Shown piece after piece: positions 49,251 to 60,178 of a DNA stretch of 64,000 bases (its first letter is position 1; each line of letters begins with the position of its first letter). The position numbers and the translations under genes are program-made. The DNA comes from Paragyromitra xinjiangensis. Lineage: Eukaryota > Ascomycota > Pezizomycetes > Pezizales > Discinaceae. The notes beneath the pieces were generated by a model. The model had not been told where the DNA came from. It saw only the letters and a list, made by a program, of their open reading frames with translations, and did no database searches. Location: NCBI GenBank assembly GCA_038503065.1, contig JBCAMK010000004.1, positions 2,059,001-2,123,000 of the forward strand, read 5' to 3'.

Positions 49251-49601
49251 CTCTGTGAAACTATCACAAGAAATTATTATGAGCTCTAGCTCTTGAAGTG
49301 TTGTGAACCTCCAAAACGGCCGGGTAACAGCGTGCTGCTCTGCGTCATCTACCTAGGTGACTTGTTGTCAGCTGAGGCTCTTCGCCGACCTACCCCGGAA
49401 GTGGGGAAGATGGCGTCCTCTTCGGCGGTCCGAACTATAACTATACCCGTCCCGTCGAAACGCCGTCCTCTACAAAGTGGAGACCGTTGGCGGTGTTCTA
49501 TCTCCGATACAAGGTTTAGGCCGCCTACTATTTCCAGGCCCGAAGCCCTAGCGGTCAACCGCACCAGAAGCTGTTTCTTGGCTTATGGCCAATGCAAGCT
49601 A
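49251..49601. other. Divergent NFKBIL1-like/DUF4238 promoter
   Basis: 351 bases between start codons. The plus-strand frame stays open through it (from 49293), so the DUF4238 start could lie further upstream, but the sequence has no family character until the YHHYIPRF motif. Confidence 0.5.
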
Positions 49602-51411
49602 ATGATGGAAGATCCGAGTATCCCCGCACACAAGAAATGCCCTAAAAATCAATACCATCATTATATTCCGAGGTTTATTTTGAAACGGTTTACTATAAGG
49701 TTAGTAGGTAGTATTTCATCCGAATGAGTACGGAAAGCTCATACATACAATGTAACTATAGCAGGCGGTTCAAAAAATACTGTCGACGTGAGCCAGCACG
49801 AATGGAAGAATATATTTACTGCTACAACGTCTCTGGGTCGTCTGGAAAAATTACCGAGAGTCTAGTCAGCAAATCTTATGGTGTTCAAAATCTCTACAAA
49901 GACGCCAAAACCCCCGAGAACGCCAACGAAATCGAATTGAAGTTAGGCCACCTCGAATCACAAGCTGGAAAGGTGATCTCCGATCTTCTTGCAACTATTG
50001 CTAAAGACAAAGAAACCCAGACAAAGGATGTATCCGAAGGGCCCCTCTCGTTTGAGATGACACGATTGAATCATAATCGTATTCGAAAATTTATGCATAT
50101 CATGCATTATCGCAGATACGATTTCGCCGGGACCTATTGGAAGGAAGACGATCCCGAAAATATGCATTTACGTTCCTGGATCTTAAAACTCTGCGAGCAG
50201 GAAAGTATTGAACCCAACGCAGGTGCAATTTGGCTACACTTTCTTCGTTACTTTCTCGATACATCACATCCGGACATAGTTGCTCATGGGCGCAAAGCGA
50301 GAGAGAAGAATTTTCGCCAACTGTGTGATTTCCCTCATTCAAAATACGCCGAAATTGATCCCGACTTGGAGTATTGGCAGGCCGTTGAGTATTCGGATCA
50401 GGCGGACGGGTTGTTCTTGGCCATCTGGGAGGCAGCTCCAGGAGAAGAATTTATCGTCTCGGAAAACTCTTTCGGGCTTTATGAGGGCAGCGACAGCTCT
50501 TTTGGCCCGACTCACAGGTTCTATGTTATCTCCCCGAGAGTTGCACTCGTGCTTTGTTCGATCGGTCTAGGGCCCGATGGTGTGGACCCAAAACTCAGAG
50601 GACATTGCCGGCAGTCAGTGCTTTGGGAAGCAACCCACAAACCGCCAAAAGTCAGATATGCCAAAGAACCGCCAAAATTCGGGAATTTTAGGGAAAGGTT
50701 GGAGTTCGAGGCAGAGCAGAATTACTGGGAGGATGACATGATGGAGTTTGAGATTTCGACTCTATCGACGGAGCATACCCATGTCGTTAATGCGATTATA
50801 CTCGGGAACGTCAAGGAAAATGGCCTGATTACATTTCGGTCCAAAGAAGCGCTTTTGCGAACTCTCGACTCGTTCGGCGACAATCCAAACTTCAAAAACC
50901 ACCATCAATATGCCCCGCTGGTGAGGGAGCTACTGAAAGAGGCTGGTGGATCTGGTTCGTTCAAACTACTAAGATTTGACTCGAATGAAGAATTCGAGTT
51001 GAAATATAAAAAGCTACAGGCCATAGGCCACGCAAATTCTGAGGAATATACGGTATGGTTTACTACCTTTCTTCTTTATAATAAAGGTATCTAATCTAAT
51101 TCTCTCGCCAAAAGAGGTTACTCGAGGAATATTTTAGAAGGGTCTTGGCTGCCGGTGATCCATTGGCTATCAAGAGGATTAATATCGATCCCGACGGATC
51201 CTTATCAATACATGTAAAGTATGATTCGGATCTGGGATTCCCTGGCAATCTCAACTGCCTCCCTTCGCCTAGCAGCTTAGAGTCTACAGATGGACTCAAG
51301 AAAATGACACTATCAAAAATTTGCATACCTTCCACCCCCACCCTTCGGGGTTTCGCTTTTGGGGTTGTGGGGAGTTTAGTCTATTATATTTTCAGGTGGC
51401 CGCCGATCTGA
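49602..51411 (+). CDS. DUF4238 family protein
   Basis: Member of a family of unknown function common in ascomycetes and bacteria. Exons are 49602-49699, 49762-51052 and 51115-51411 (561 residues). The family hallmark YHHYIPRFILKRF is in exon 1 and continues across the first intron as RRFKK; the motif pair YIYCYNVSG and KSYGVQNLYKD follows. The first intron ends TAGCAG, two usable acceptors. The start is one of two adjacent ATGs (49602, 49605). The C-terminus is uncertain: a GTAAAG donor at 51214 and a strong TATATTTTCAG acceptor at 51395 would replace the low-complexity tail with a helical one (DLIHDLAILQSLQSF) ending at 51506, 532 residues in all. A large palindrome lies just downstream. Confidence 0.75.
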
Positions 51412-51555
51412 TTCACGATCTCGCTATTTTGCAGTCTCTTCAATCGTTCCGCATCAATCGGGGAAGAACGAAACTACATGTACAGTTTCGTTTTTCTTCG
51501 GCTTGAGCGGTAAATGTTTGTTGCGACCGTTTCTGAGCGTTATCGGAGGTTAAAA

Positions 51556-51699
51556 AAAACTAACGTAGGCAACGAGGGAGGTGTATGAGTGAAGTTAAGG
51601 TGCAGAGTATTGATCAACTAACAAGTTCGAACTTGTTAGTTGATCAATACTCTGCATTTTAATTTCACTCGTACCTTTTTCGTTGCCTATGTTAGTTTT
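51556..51699. repeat. Near-perfect long palindrome (foldback)
   Basis: Left arm 51556-51628 (73 nt) and right arm 51629-51699 (71 nt) meet at the centre TTCGAA with no spacer. By hand alignment there are 71 pairs: 63 Watson-Crick and 8 that differ by a transition, plus one 2-nt bulge (GT near 51581-51582). The inner 28 pairs are perfect. No terminal target-site duplication or coding sequence is visible. It lies about 50-150 bp beyond the DUF4238 stop codon. Confidence 0.92.
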
Positions 51700-51720
51700 G
51701 AGGAAAGGTCTATCTTAGGT

Positions 51721-51757
51721 TCTTTTTCTTTTTCTTTTTCTTTTTCTTCTTTTTGGT
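51721..51757. repeat. TTTTTC microsatellite
   Basis: Four consecutive TTTTTC units followed by a degenerate TTCTTTTT, between converging genes. Confidence 0.85.
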
Positions 51758-52311
51758 TATTAAGGCGGGAAGAGATGATATAATGTCGATGGTGCGAAAG
51801 AATATATTTCTTTTATTGTTTGTGTTTGTGTGGTGGATAATATCCGCACGGATTTTTTTTTCGGTTTTGCTTTTTTCTGCCGTTTGTTTTTCCTTTGGTT
51901 ATTTGAGATCACGTTGATTCTTGTTCTTTCTCTTTGGGGGAGGCCGTTTGTGAGATTTTCCGAGAAGGCAGCGGGCTGCTATTCTCATTGATTTCATACT
52001 CAGAGGTTTTTGGAGGTTACTTTATTATGATATCCTACTCGCACACCCCGTTCGATCATGATCTATCACTCGGGTCACGGAACCGCAAAAAATCTTTCGA
52101 AAATTCACGGTAATGCAAAATTTAAGGGTCGGGAGATAGCCCTTATGCACAGCAATGTTTAAGATTCCTTGCGCCCAACTTTTCCTAAACTCCTAGCTAC
52201 CTTGATGTTAAGAGAACGAACGCCCACCCACGCCGTAAAGAAAGACCTAAAAAACCAGAAAGAAGCCTGCGCCTTCTCCCCTTTGCTTTTCCTTGCTAGT
52301 ATGCAACATTT

Positions 52312-54003
52312 TTAGGCCAAAATAAACTCCGCTTCTACAGTCCCATTGACCCTGAGTTTATTAACGAACCTCGTCCAGAACTTCCCTTCGAACCTCGGCA
52401 GCATCACCCCTGAGGGCTGTTCCAGAGACTGCTGCTCTACAGACGCACGTACTGGATTAGTCTTATGGATAAAATCCATTAACTTCACGGCCGCTGCAAC
52501 CTCTGGATTCGGATCCTTCGTAGTTTTGCATTCTTGCAGGTACGTATAGTACTTTCCCGCAATCCTGAGTAGGACCCGTGCAGTGTTGAACGAGTCATAA
52601 CCCGCTTCATGAGCATGGATGGAAACAGTGTAGCGCGTGTGGCCCGTATGCAGCTCGATCGATGGGACCTTCTGAATGGCGAAGGAGTCCCAAAGGTTGT
52701 GTAAACTAGATCCAAAGTGCGCAGTATCGCCTTCACAGGTAGCAAGGTATTTCGTATCAATGACACTATATTACCAGTCAGCAGAGGTAGCCAAGTGAAT
52801 GATATAGTTATTTCCTACATTGGAAACGTCTCGTGGATCAGCTGACCAAATTCCCGTGCTGTCTCTGGCAGCGGGCCGATAAAGCACGAATACAGATTGA
52901 TCAAATCCGTAAACACGTTGTGACCGACAAGAGGCTTTCCGGATTGAAATAGTGCGTCGATGAGGTGTCGTAGGCCAATCCCGCGCTGCAAGTCTTTGTC
53001 GAAGCGTGCTCGACGCTCGTCGCGCTTCAGCTTGTCGGCAGCGGGGTCTTGCTTAATGACTTGGACAAAGGTGCCCTTTCCGAGAGTTGTAAGGTTGGGA
53101 AAAGTGTTACGAACTACTTGGTGCACGAGACGCCTCTGGTAGCCGTTGAGGGTCTGGCTAGCGGTTGAAATATTGAGGAAATCGTAGAGCGGCTACGTGG
53201 GAAGATCAACATCACACATTCCGAGAGTTAGGTATTAATTTACATACGTTCGGATCATCGACCCAGTCCCGAATCTCGCGAACGAAGTCTGCAACCTAGA
53301 AAATGAAATACAGCGGTTAGCCAGCTAGAACGTGTAGGACCGAGGTTGTGTTTCTTTCCACCTATCATACAAACTGCTTCGAGTGGTCGTCGATGTGGAC
53401 ATCCTCCTTTTGATTAGATGAGAGATGGTCCTCTCTGTCAAGAACCCATTTCTCTTCGACACGGCTCAGGTACGGCACACCGGACGTTAATTGGGTATTG
53501 AAGTTGAAGCCATTGCCACAGAGAAATTCGAGAGCTCCAGCCTGGACAGTGTATTCACGATCGATACCAAACTTAGGGTCGGTGACGGGGCTGAGGTAGA
53601 AGTTGTAAGGACGACAGACATAAGTTCCTAAGCAAAGTTAATGGCATGAGTGAGACCTGTGAAATAGTGGTGGGTTGCTATCGTGGGGATTACCAGCTTC
53701 TTTATTAGCAGTGACGATACAGAGCCCGAATTGAAGGATCTGGAAACGTTCAGCAGCCTCTTTGACTTCTTTGTAGCGTTCTTCGAGGTTCTGTCTGCGT
53801 CCCAGCGATGGGTTCTTTGAGAATGCAGCTTTGTGGATACCGGAAAGCTCCAAGTCAAACGTTACTAGAGAGCAGCTTCTGCTCAGTTGATTGATTTCAT
53901 TTCGAGATCAGGTGATGTGGAAACACAAACCACAGAAGCTTTTTCCGATGGCTTCGACAATCTCAGGGAGATTTTCCGCAAAGTTAGTCCTTGAGATTTC
54001 CAT
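52312..54003 (-). CDS. PARN-like CAF1-family 3' exoribonuclease
   Basis: Poly(A)-specific or small-RNA trimming 3'-5' exoribonuclease of the DEDDh/CAF1 fold. Exons in transcript order are 54003-53931, 53864-53694, 53627-53371, 53295-53248, 53192-52819 and 52765-52312 (458 residues). It begins MEISRTNFAENLPEIVEAI, the usual PARN opening. The first acidic pair is in VTFDLELSGIH (built across intron 1), a further Asp in GHNVFTDLINLY, then IDTKYLAT, and the DEDDh His/Asp in HEAGYDSFNTARVLL. Intron 1 uses a GTTTGT donor; a neighbouring GTGGTT would change one residue. An ATG at 54128 opens a different, shorter frame and is not used. The substrate may be mRNA tails or non-coding RNA. Divergent from PEX26. 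Confidence 0.86.
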
Positions 54004-55101
54004 TTCTCCCTTCTCACCCTTATCCTTCTGATGAATTGAGATGTTGAGGTGAAGTTTACGGATTGAAACGAAATGATGTTTGTCTGCTGGCTAGTGGAGG
54101 TTGGTGGGGCTGGAGTTTGTGAACTCATGCGCGTCTCTCAAGCGGGGTCAATGGTGTCGTGTCGCGGGGTAGCAAGGCCCGGGTAGACGCGTTGAGGGCT
54201 GGTACCTGCCATGGCACATACGATAGGTACCGTATCCATATGACAGTTCTTGGCAAAGTTAAAGGCGAAACCCAATTCCCATCACCGTCACTTGAAGGCA
54301 GGATCTCTACTCTACTCTGCATGGGGACGTCAGCCTCGGGTAACTTGCAGCTGCGTGCATAAGAGATGAGGAATTATTCGGAACGCACGTGGCAGAAGCC
54401 GTTCGGCCATCGTTCCATAGAATCATGAAATATCACTGACATGTATAAAAATGTTCCCCAGCCCTCTCCACAGTTCCATGCGTCTTCCCTCGAGACGGAC
54501 GCGTTTGGATGGGTAGCACATGCATGTCGTGGCGGCTGATGTAAGGTGAACCCTTCCAGACCTCGGTCCAGCGAATTGTATTCTATGGCGGCGCTTTTCC
54601 CCCCTCTCGTGTGATCGGGAGCCGGAGTCTCCCTTGGGTCAGCTCGATCTTGGTTGTTGCTCTTTGCACGCATCCCGAGGTTAAAATAATTCACGTTCTT
54701 TTTTCCTTTTATTTTTTATTTTTCCTTTTACTCCACCCCCAATTCGAACGGATCATATTTACTCCCCGATAGAGAATATACTATCTCCTGCACAACACAC
54801 ACACATATACGCGCGCATACACCATTTCATATCTGCACTTCTTTTCTCTCAGCTGCCATCTACTTCGATTTATCGCGTCGCTAACTAATCGATCATCTCC
54901 CTTCCCCAGCTTTCAGCTCGGTTTACACAAAAACCTCCGTGGTGGTGGTGCTAGTAAGACCAGACCAGCTCCACTCCTTGCTTTCCCGCCTATCCTAGTC
55001 TCCGCATAAACACTTCTCGCTCCTCCCGCCTACCGTCCGCCCTTCCCTTTCTTCACCAACCTAAACCCCCCACCCCCCATCCCAACTACTACACCTCCAC
55101 A
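54004..55101. other. Divergent PARN-like/PEX26 promoter
   Basis: About 1.1 kb between start codons, with a short CA run (54791-54804) and a C-rich leader before the PEX26 ATG. Small frames on both strands look like chance. Confidence 0.55.
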
Positions 55102-56548
55102 ATGCTCAGAGCCATCCCCTACCCGCCTCCCCCGCGCTTGATGGTCCAAGGCGATAGAATGCAAGGTCATCATCACCTCCACCAGCAACCTCACCCCTCG
55201 CAACACATCGCCGCCAATGCTCCAAAATCCGGACCGCAGGACCTCACGACCCCCGCAACAGTCTCGCGTGTCTACCGCACCTGCACGAACCTCTTCTTGA
55301 CACGGCGCCTCCCAGATGCGCTAGCAACACTGCAGCCCGTGATTGCAGACTCGGTATCACCGCGCGTAAAGTGCTCCCGCACCCTACGGACCAAGGTTTG
55401 GAGTCTCTATTTTGCAATTCTGGATGCGGCCGCCAAGATGGGCGCCGAGGAGGGGAAGAAGGTGTGGGGTGCGCAGGAATGGAGGAAGATTGTTGCGCGG
55501 GTGAGAAACGGGGCTGTCTGGGATGAGGCGATTGCGGCGTATGGAGGGGAAGGAAAGATTGATGGGGATGTGGTCAATGCACTGTATGCTCCCCAGATTT
55601 TTATTTTTATTTTTATTTTTATTTTTGCCCCGGTTTTTTTTAATGCGCGGACGGAAGACTAATATGTGAATAGGGTGACATTGCTGCTGGCGCATTCTCA
55701 GGACCAAAAAATTACACAGAAGAAAATCGAAGCTTACCTATCTGCAGCTCCGCACCTTATGGGTCAGGACGACGACCCGAAGGGTGTATCACAGCGTGTG
55801 CAGCTTGTGGAACTGTACATTTTGCACGTGCTGCCACGGGTCGGCGAATGGGAATATGCCCGAGAATTCACCCATATGAGCGGCGATCTGGACGATGAGC
55901 AGAAAGAGGTATGCTCGAACTTCCTCCACCAACGATATATAAATCTTACGAAAATGGGTATTAATTGGTATTTAGATGTTCCAAGCCACCCTTGACCAGC
56001 TCCAAAAGGACTCAGAAGATGCAGAACGCTACGCCGCCGAGCTCGAAAGAATACGTCAAGAAGAATGGGCCCACGAACGTGAGCGCGCCCAAGATGAGCG
56101 CATGCGCGTTCCCTCTTCTTCGCCGTCGTCCGTATCTGGCCGCACCTCCAAGAAGCCTACTGCATCCAACGGGCGTACAGCAAAGAAGCAAAGTAGCGTG
56201 CGAGGCGGGAATTCACCAGAGACAAAACAACGGAAGAAGACACCTACTGCTGCGGTTGGGGAGGTGAATAATAATAGTGTGACGACTGGCCGGGGAGGAA
56301 TCGCGAAAGGAAAAGCGGATCATACAAGTTTGTTTACAGCTACCACGGCACTGTTGAATCGCCTGCAGGCGCAGATGGGGACGGCCCATGGGAGGTTCGC
56401 CTTGTTAAGGACAGTGATTATGGTAGCTGTGGTGGTGTGGATGACGAGTAAGAGACGGGTTAGGGAAAGAGTGAGAAGATTGTTGATGCTGGCATGGATT
56501 AAGACGACAAGGACTGTAGGGATGGGAATGAAGGTTACATATATTTAA
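55102..56548 (+). CDS. pex26: Fungal peroxin Pex26
   Basis: Tail-anchored peroxisomal membrane protein that recruits the Pex1/Pex6 AAA complex for receptor recycling. Exons are 55102-55583, 55674-55908 and 55976-56548 (429 residues). The helical N-terminal domain has SRVYRTCTNLFLTRRLPDAL, TLRTKVWSLYFAILDA, the junction NALVTLLLAHSQ and QRVQLVELYILHVLPRVGEW. The middle is charged and disordered. A hydrophobic segment (about 381-396, LLRTVIMVAVVVWM) is followed by SKRRVRERVRR, as expected of a peroxisomal tail anchor, about 33 residues before the end. Intron 1 carries a (TTTTTA)n microsatellite. Confidence 0.82.
55598..55627. repeat. TTTTTA microsatellite in PEX26 intron 1
   Basis: Five TTTTTA-type units inside the 90-nt first intron, between the GTATGC donor and the TGAATAG acceptor. 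Length changes here would alter intron size. Confidence 0.85.
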
Positions 56549-57382
56549 AAGGAGGATAATTAAGGGAAGGATAACATTTGGGAATTTCCGGTGTCGGTAT
56601 ATTTATAATGAGCCGTCGTCAAAGATCGTGGGTGTTGGGAGTCTTTTATTTGCACCTTTTTTTTAACCTTCGGTTTTTTAACTTTTATGCAGGTATTTTA
56701 TTTTTTTACTCTTTCGGTCATCATGTTTGGTTTCTTTTCTTGCTTTTTTTTTCATTTATCCTTTTACTGTTGTTAGGGGCGTTTTGTAGCCTATTGATAT
56801 TTTGTTATTTTTGCTTGCCCCCGCTCGTTCGTTATCATCTAAAAGTGCTGGATACTGCTCTGCCAAGGATCCCTTCTTTTTCCCACTTCCCAATATTATG
56901 CGCCTGTAAAGTAGTTAGCTCATCACGCACTATACATGCATACCTTTAATAACCTCGTTGTCCCTAAACGAACGGGAGTTACCCCGGATTCTGTGGATCC
57001 GTAACCTAGATGTCAGTGTAAAGCTGCTCATTTGAACGCTATCTCGATTAAAATACGAGCAAATGGTTAAGAACAAGTAAATCTGGTCTCTGGGTTTGAA
57101 AAGTGTAGATCGGACAGCATATAGCCCCGTACCTTCCCCTGGTGCCTGTCTATCCACTTTTCTTCCCAGCTCTCCAAGCACGTGACACTCTTGGCGCCTG
57201 CTTCAACCTCAACAACCAGGTTTGGAAATTCTCGACCACATCTGCGACCACCCGGCCTTTTCCATCTGTCTGTCCGTTCACCCTCCCCTCCCAAAGATCA
57301 CTCATAGCTATCATTACCGGTATCTCTTCGAAACATCCGATCTCACCCCTCTCAAAACCCTAAACCCACCACATTCCATCTT
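56549..57382. other. Spacer PEX26/SGF73
   Basis: A T-rich 3' region followed by the SGF73 promoter. A telobox-like AAACCCTAAACCC lies at 57355-57367, 15 bp before the start codon. The hydrophobic frame at 56578-56949 is T-rich 3' sequence, not a gene. Confidence 0.6.
57355..57367 (+). promoter_or_regulatory. Telobox-like site before SGF73
   Basis: AAACCCTAAACCC contains the telobox core AAACCCTAA. It is so close to the start codon that it probably lies in the transcribed leader. Confidence 0.45.
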
Positions 57383-58931
57383 ATGACGCGCACCGACGAA
57401 GCGGTCCTGAAGCTATTCAGCGACAAGGAGCGCTCCACAACCACTTTCAAGTTCAAGAACCCCAGAAAAGCGAGTAAATTCCAACCAAACTGGAAAGAAC
57501 GCGCACATGAATTAGAGAACGCAGGTACGTCTCCTCGCCACCCACCCACCCCTTCCCCCTTCTCATCGTCTTGTGTGCGCACGTCATTATGCCATATATA
57601 GATCAACCACGCAAGCTAACAACCCCTGTGCGCAGCGGATTCCCCACCCACCACAAAGTCTCCGGGCCCGGTAATCACCCAGCTTGATGATAAGGATATT
57701 AGCAACTTCCCTACGAGACGCCCGCTCGACGACAAACCTAATTATACCGTCTGCAACCATTGTGGGAAGCCCCTGACGAAGACGATCGCAGTTGCACATA
57801 TCAAGGATTGCCTCAAGAGGGCGAAATTGAATAAAGCGAAGGAACGAAAGAAAGCGAAAGAGGCGGCGGCTGCGGAGCGTGGCGGGAAGGATAAAGATGG
57901 TGCGGCGGCGACAGTGGAGAAGGCAAATGGGGAGGCGGAGGGGAGTGTAGCGGGCGAGGGTGTGGCTGCAGTAACGGCTACGGGGCCGAAGAAGGGCGCA
58001 AAGAAGATGGCAAAGAAGGAGGGTGATGGTGCTAAGAGTAAGAAGCGCAAAGCTGATGGTGGGTTCTGGTTGTTCTGTCTAGAAGGCGTTGAGAAGATGT
58101 GAACTTACACTGTCATTTGTGCTGCAGAGCCGAAGCTACCGAAAGAACCGAAGGCGAAGAAGAAGAAGGAGAAACCAGCCAAGATGGAGAAACCGAAAGG
58201 TATGCTTATCTAGGTCTGGCACTTATATCGAGGGAAATTCAGCACTAATTGATTCGTGCAGCGCCCGTCGATGTTGAAAGGCAATGTGGTGTCCAGCTCC
58301 CCAACGGTGCACTATGCGCCCGTTCTCTGACCTGTAAATCCCATTCTATGGGGGCTAAGCGTTCTGTACTTGGCCGTTCACAACCATACGATGTCCTCCT
58401 CGCTGCCTACCAAAAGAAGAATCAAGCAAAAATACAAAGTACGTAACCCCCTCCTCGCTTCACTCTTATCGAGACGCATCTCTACTGGGCTCCCCTCGGG
58501 AGTCTGTACACCCATTCTTCGATTAGCTACTAACCACCTCATCAATAGAGGCTGCAATCAATGCTGGTGCTCCCCCACCCGACGAAGTCGAAGCCAACGC
58601 CATACCTGTTGACTCCGATGAAGAGACTGAGCTTGTTATGGCTGCCGTCGTACGTGCCTGTCCACAGCCAATTGAACGCCACATTTTGGTCCCTGTAAGA
58701 CGAAAGTACCAATATGTGCGCATGCGAGAGATGTTAGCGAGTGCGTTGAAGCCAATGGGGCAACCTATGTATCCCAACGATGTTGGAGGTGGGAATACAA
58801 ATGGAATTTTTGATGGGCAAGGAGGGGGAGGGGTGGCTCAGAGGATGGTGAATGGGACAGGACAGGCGAATAGAGGGTTTCCTCTACAACCGCCACAAAG
58901 AAAGGGAAGTGTTAATGTCGGTGGGGCTTAA
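57383..58931 (+). CDS. sgf73: SAGA subunit Sgf73 (ataxin-7-like)
   Basis: Anchors the deubiquitinating module to the SAGA transcription co-activator in the nucleus. Exons are 57383-57524, 57636-58058, 58128-58199, 58262-58438 and 58549-58931 (398 residues). An N-terminal zinc site [20 protein letters not shown] (about 85-105) is followed by a long Lys/Ala-rich linker. The SCA7 domain (about 215-270) has the zinc-binding series [20 protein letters not shown] and then [17 protein letters not shown]. The C-terminal segment [20 protein letters not shown] is also typical. Every junction splits a codon after its first base, a uniform phase-1 structure. Confidence 0.92.
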
Positions 58932-59428
58932 CACATTTTTGAGGGTTGTCCGTTTCGTTGCGGGTTTCTTGTGCATTTTCTTAGGGTTACGAACGGTATG
59001 GGGAATTGGCGTTTTGGGGTTTTTTTTGATTGGGAATTATGGAAGGGGTTGGTTTTTTTTAAAGGGTCTATGTAGCTACCGGGAACCCTTATGAAGTAAT
59101 AGCTATCCGATCTCGAGGTGTATATGCTCCAGGGTGTGTGAATACAGTACCTACATACTCTCAATGCGTACGTGTAATTATACCCATAACGGGTTATATG
59201 CATCACAAGCCTTCATTCTAGAAAAATTCAAGACCCAGCATAGGCAGTGTAGGTCCCTCACTAAATTCGGTGTCAAATGCCAGAAAATCGGTATCCATCC
59301 ATCCCAATTACTTCCTCCATAGCTACTAGCCCCAACCAACCAAATGATAGTGAAGTATATACATGATCATAGACCATCGTACTCTATCGCTGTAAACACA
59401 AGTCAAGCTATAAACACCCCTAGCTATC
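58932..59428. other. Convergent spacer SGF73/MZT1
   Basis: About 500 bases of 3' sequence, G/T-rich just after SGF73. No gene seen. Confidence 0.55.
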
Positions 59429-59874
59429 CTATCCATCTACATCCATAGCTTCCGGCCCATCCTGTAGGTTTTCACTCTCCCGTCGCAGTTCTTTGATTAC
59501 AACCTATATAAAGCGTATTTTAGCTCCTTACTGTCCCGTGTAGAATTGAGATTGACTGTCAAGAACCGGAGTGGGCGATGGAACAGAGGGGGAGATGGAA
59601 CAGAGGGGGAGCTCACCGCTAGTGCTTCTGGGTTAACGCCATTCTCAACGAGAGACACACATAACGAGAGTGCTTTTCGGTCGAGGTGAGTATTCTATAA
59701 GGCGTACTAGGTAAGCTAATTGCTAGAAGAAGACCACGAAAAACCAGAAGGTACTTCGCATCTGTAGATGTTTGGGTTACAGGAAGTCCGTACCAGAAGG
59801 GTGGATATTTCATGTAGGATATCGATTACCTCACGCGCAGCCTGCTGCTTTTTCGAGGGGCGAGAGTCGGACAT
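59429..59874 (-). CDS. mzt1: Mitotic-spindle organizing protein 1 (Mzt1)
   Basis: Small component of gamma-tubulin complexes that helps recruit and activate them at microtubule-organising centres. Exons in transcript order are 59874-59794, 59694-59617 and 59503-59429, giving 77 residues, within the family's 70-80. The protein starts [19 protein letters not shown]. It then has LHEISTLL joined to [20 protein letters not shown] (exon 2), NPEALA, and [13 protein letters not shown] in exon 3. All introns are phase 0. The gene is easily missed because no single open frame exceeds the short-ORF background. Intron 2 carries a perfect 17-bp tandem duplication. Confidence 0.93.
59578..59611. repeat. 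17-bp tandem duplication in MZT1 intron 2
   Basis: ATGGAACAGAGGGGGAG occurs twice back to back with no mismatch (59578-59594 and 59595-59611), ending 5 bp from the splice donor. Confidence 0.9.
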
Positions 59875-60178
59875 TCGAATTGGTGTGTTTTGGATGGGCT
59901 TAAGGTTTGGGTGTTGTAACGCTTATCGTCATGATAGTGGAAGAGCCTCACCTCTGCTTCATTTCAAGGGTTGACGCACGTGATAACGGGAGCTGGATCA
60001 TGACAATGCACTCGACTTTGGGCTAATAGGGGTTTTTTTTGACAACGTGCAAAATGATGAATACCATCATTGGTAGTCATCAGAGTTCGGTACTTTTTTT
60101 CCACTCCCTACAAGGTTTCTTGTTTACCCCATATTCGGCTTGTATCAGGCTCTCCTAGGAATTTCGAACTCCACAGCC
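59875..60178. other. Spacer MZT1/CEM1
   Basis: About 300 bases holding the MZT1 promoter and the CEM1 3' end; both genes read on the minus strand. No further feature is visible. Confidence 0.55.

Larger units (their letters stand above)
51507..52311. other. Convergent spacer with palindrome and microsatellite
   Basis: 805 bases between the 3' ends of the DUF4238 and PARN-like genes. It contains the 144-bp palindrome (51556-51699) and a (TTTTTC)n tract directly after it. I see no coding sequence. Confidence 0.65.

Noticed and set aside
53883..54128. Frame starting MSSQTPAPPTST as the PARN-like N-terminus
   Set aside because: It is in a different frame from the conserved MEISRTNF start and cannot be spliced to exon 2 without losing it.
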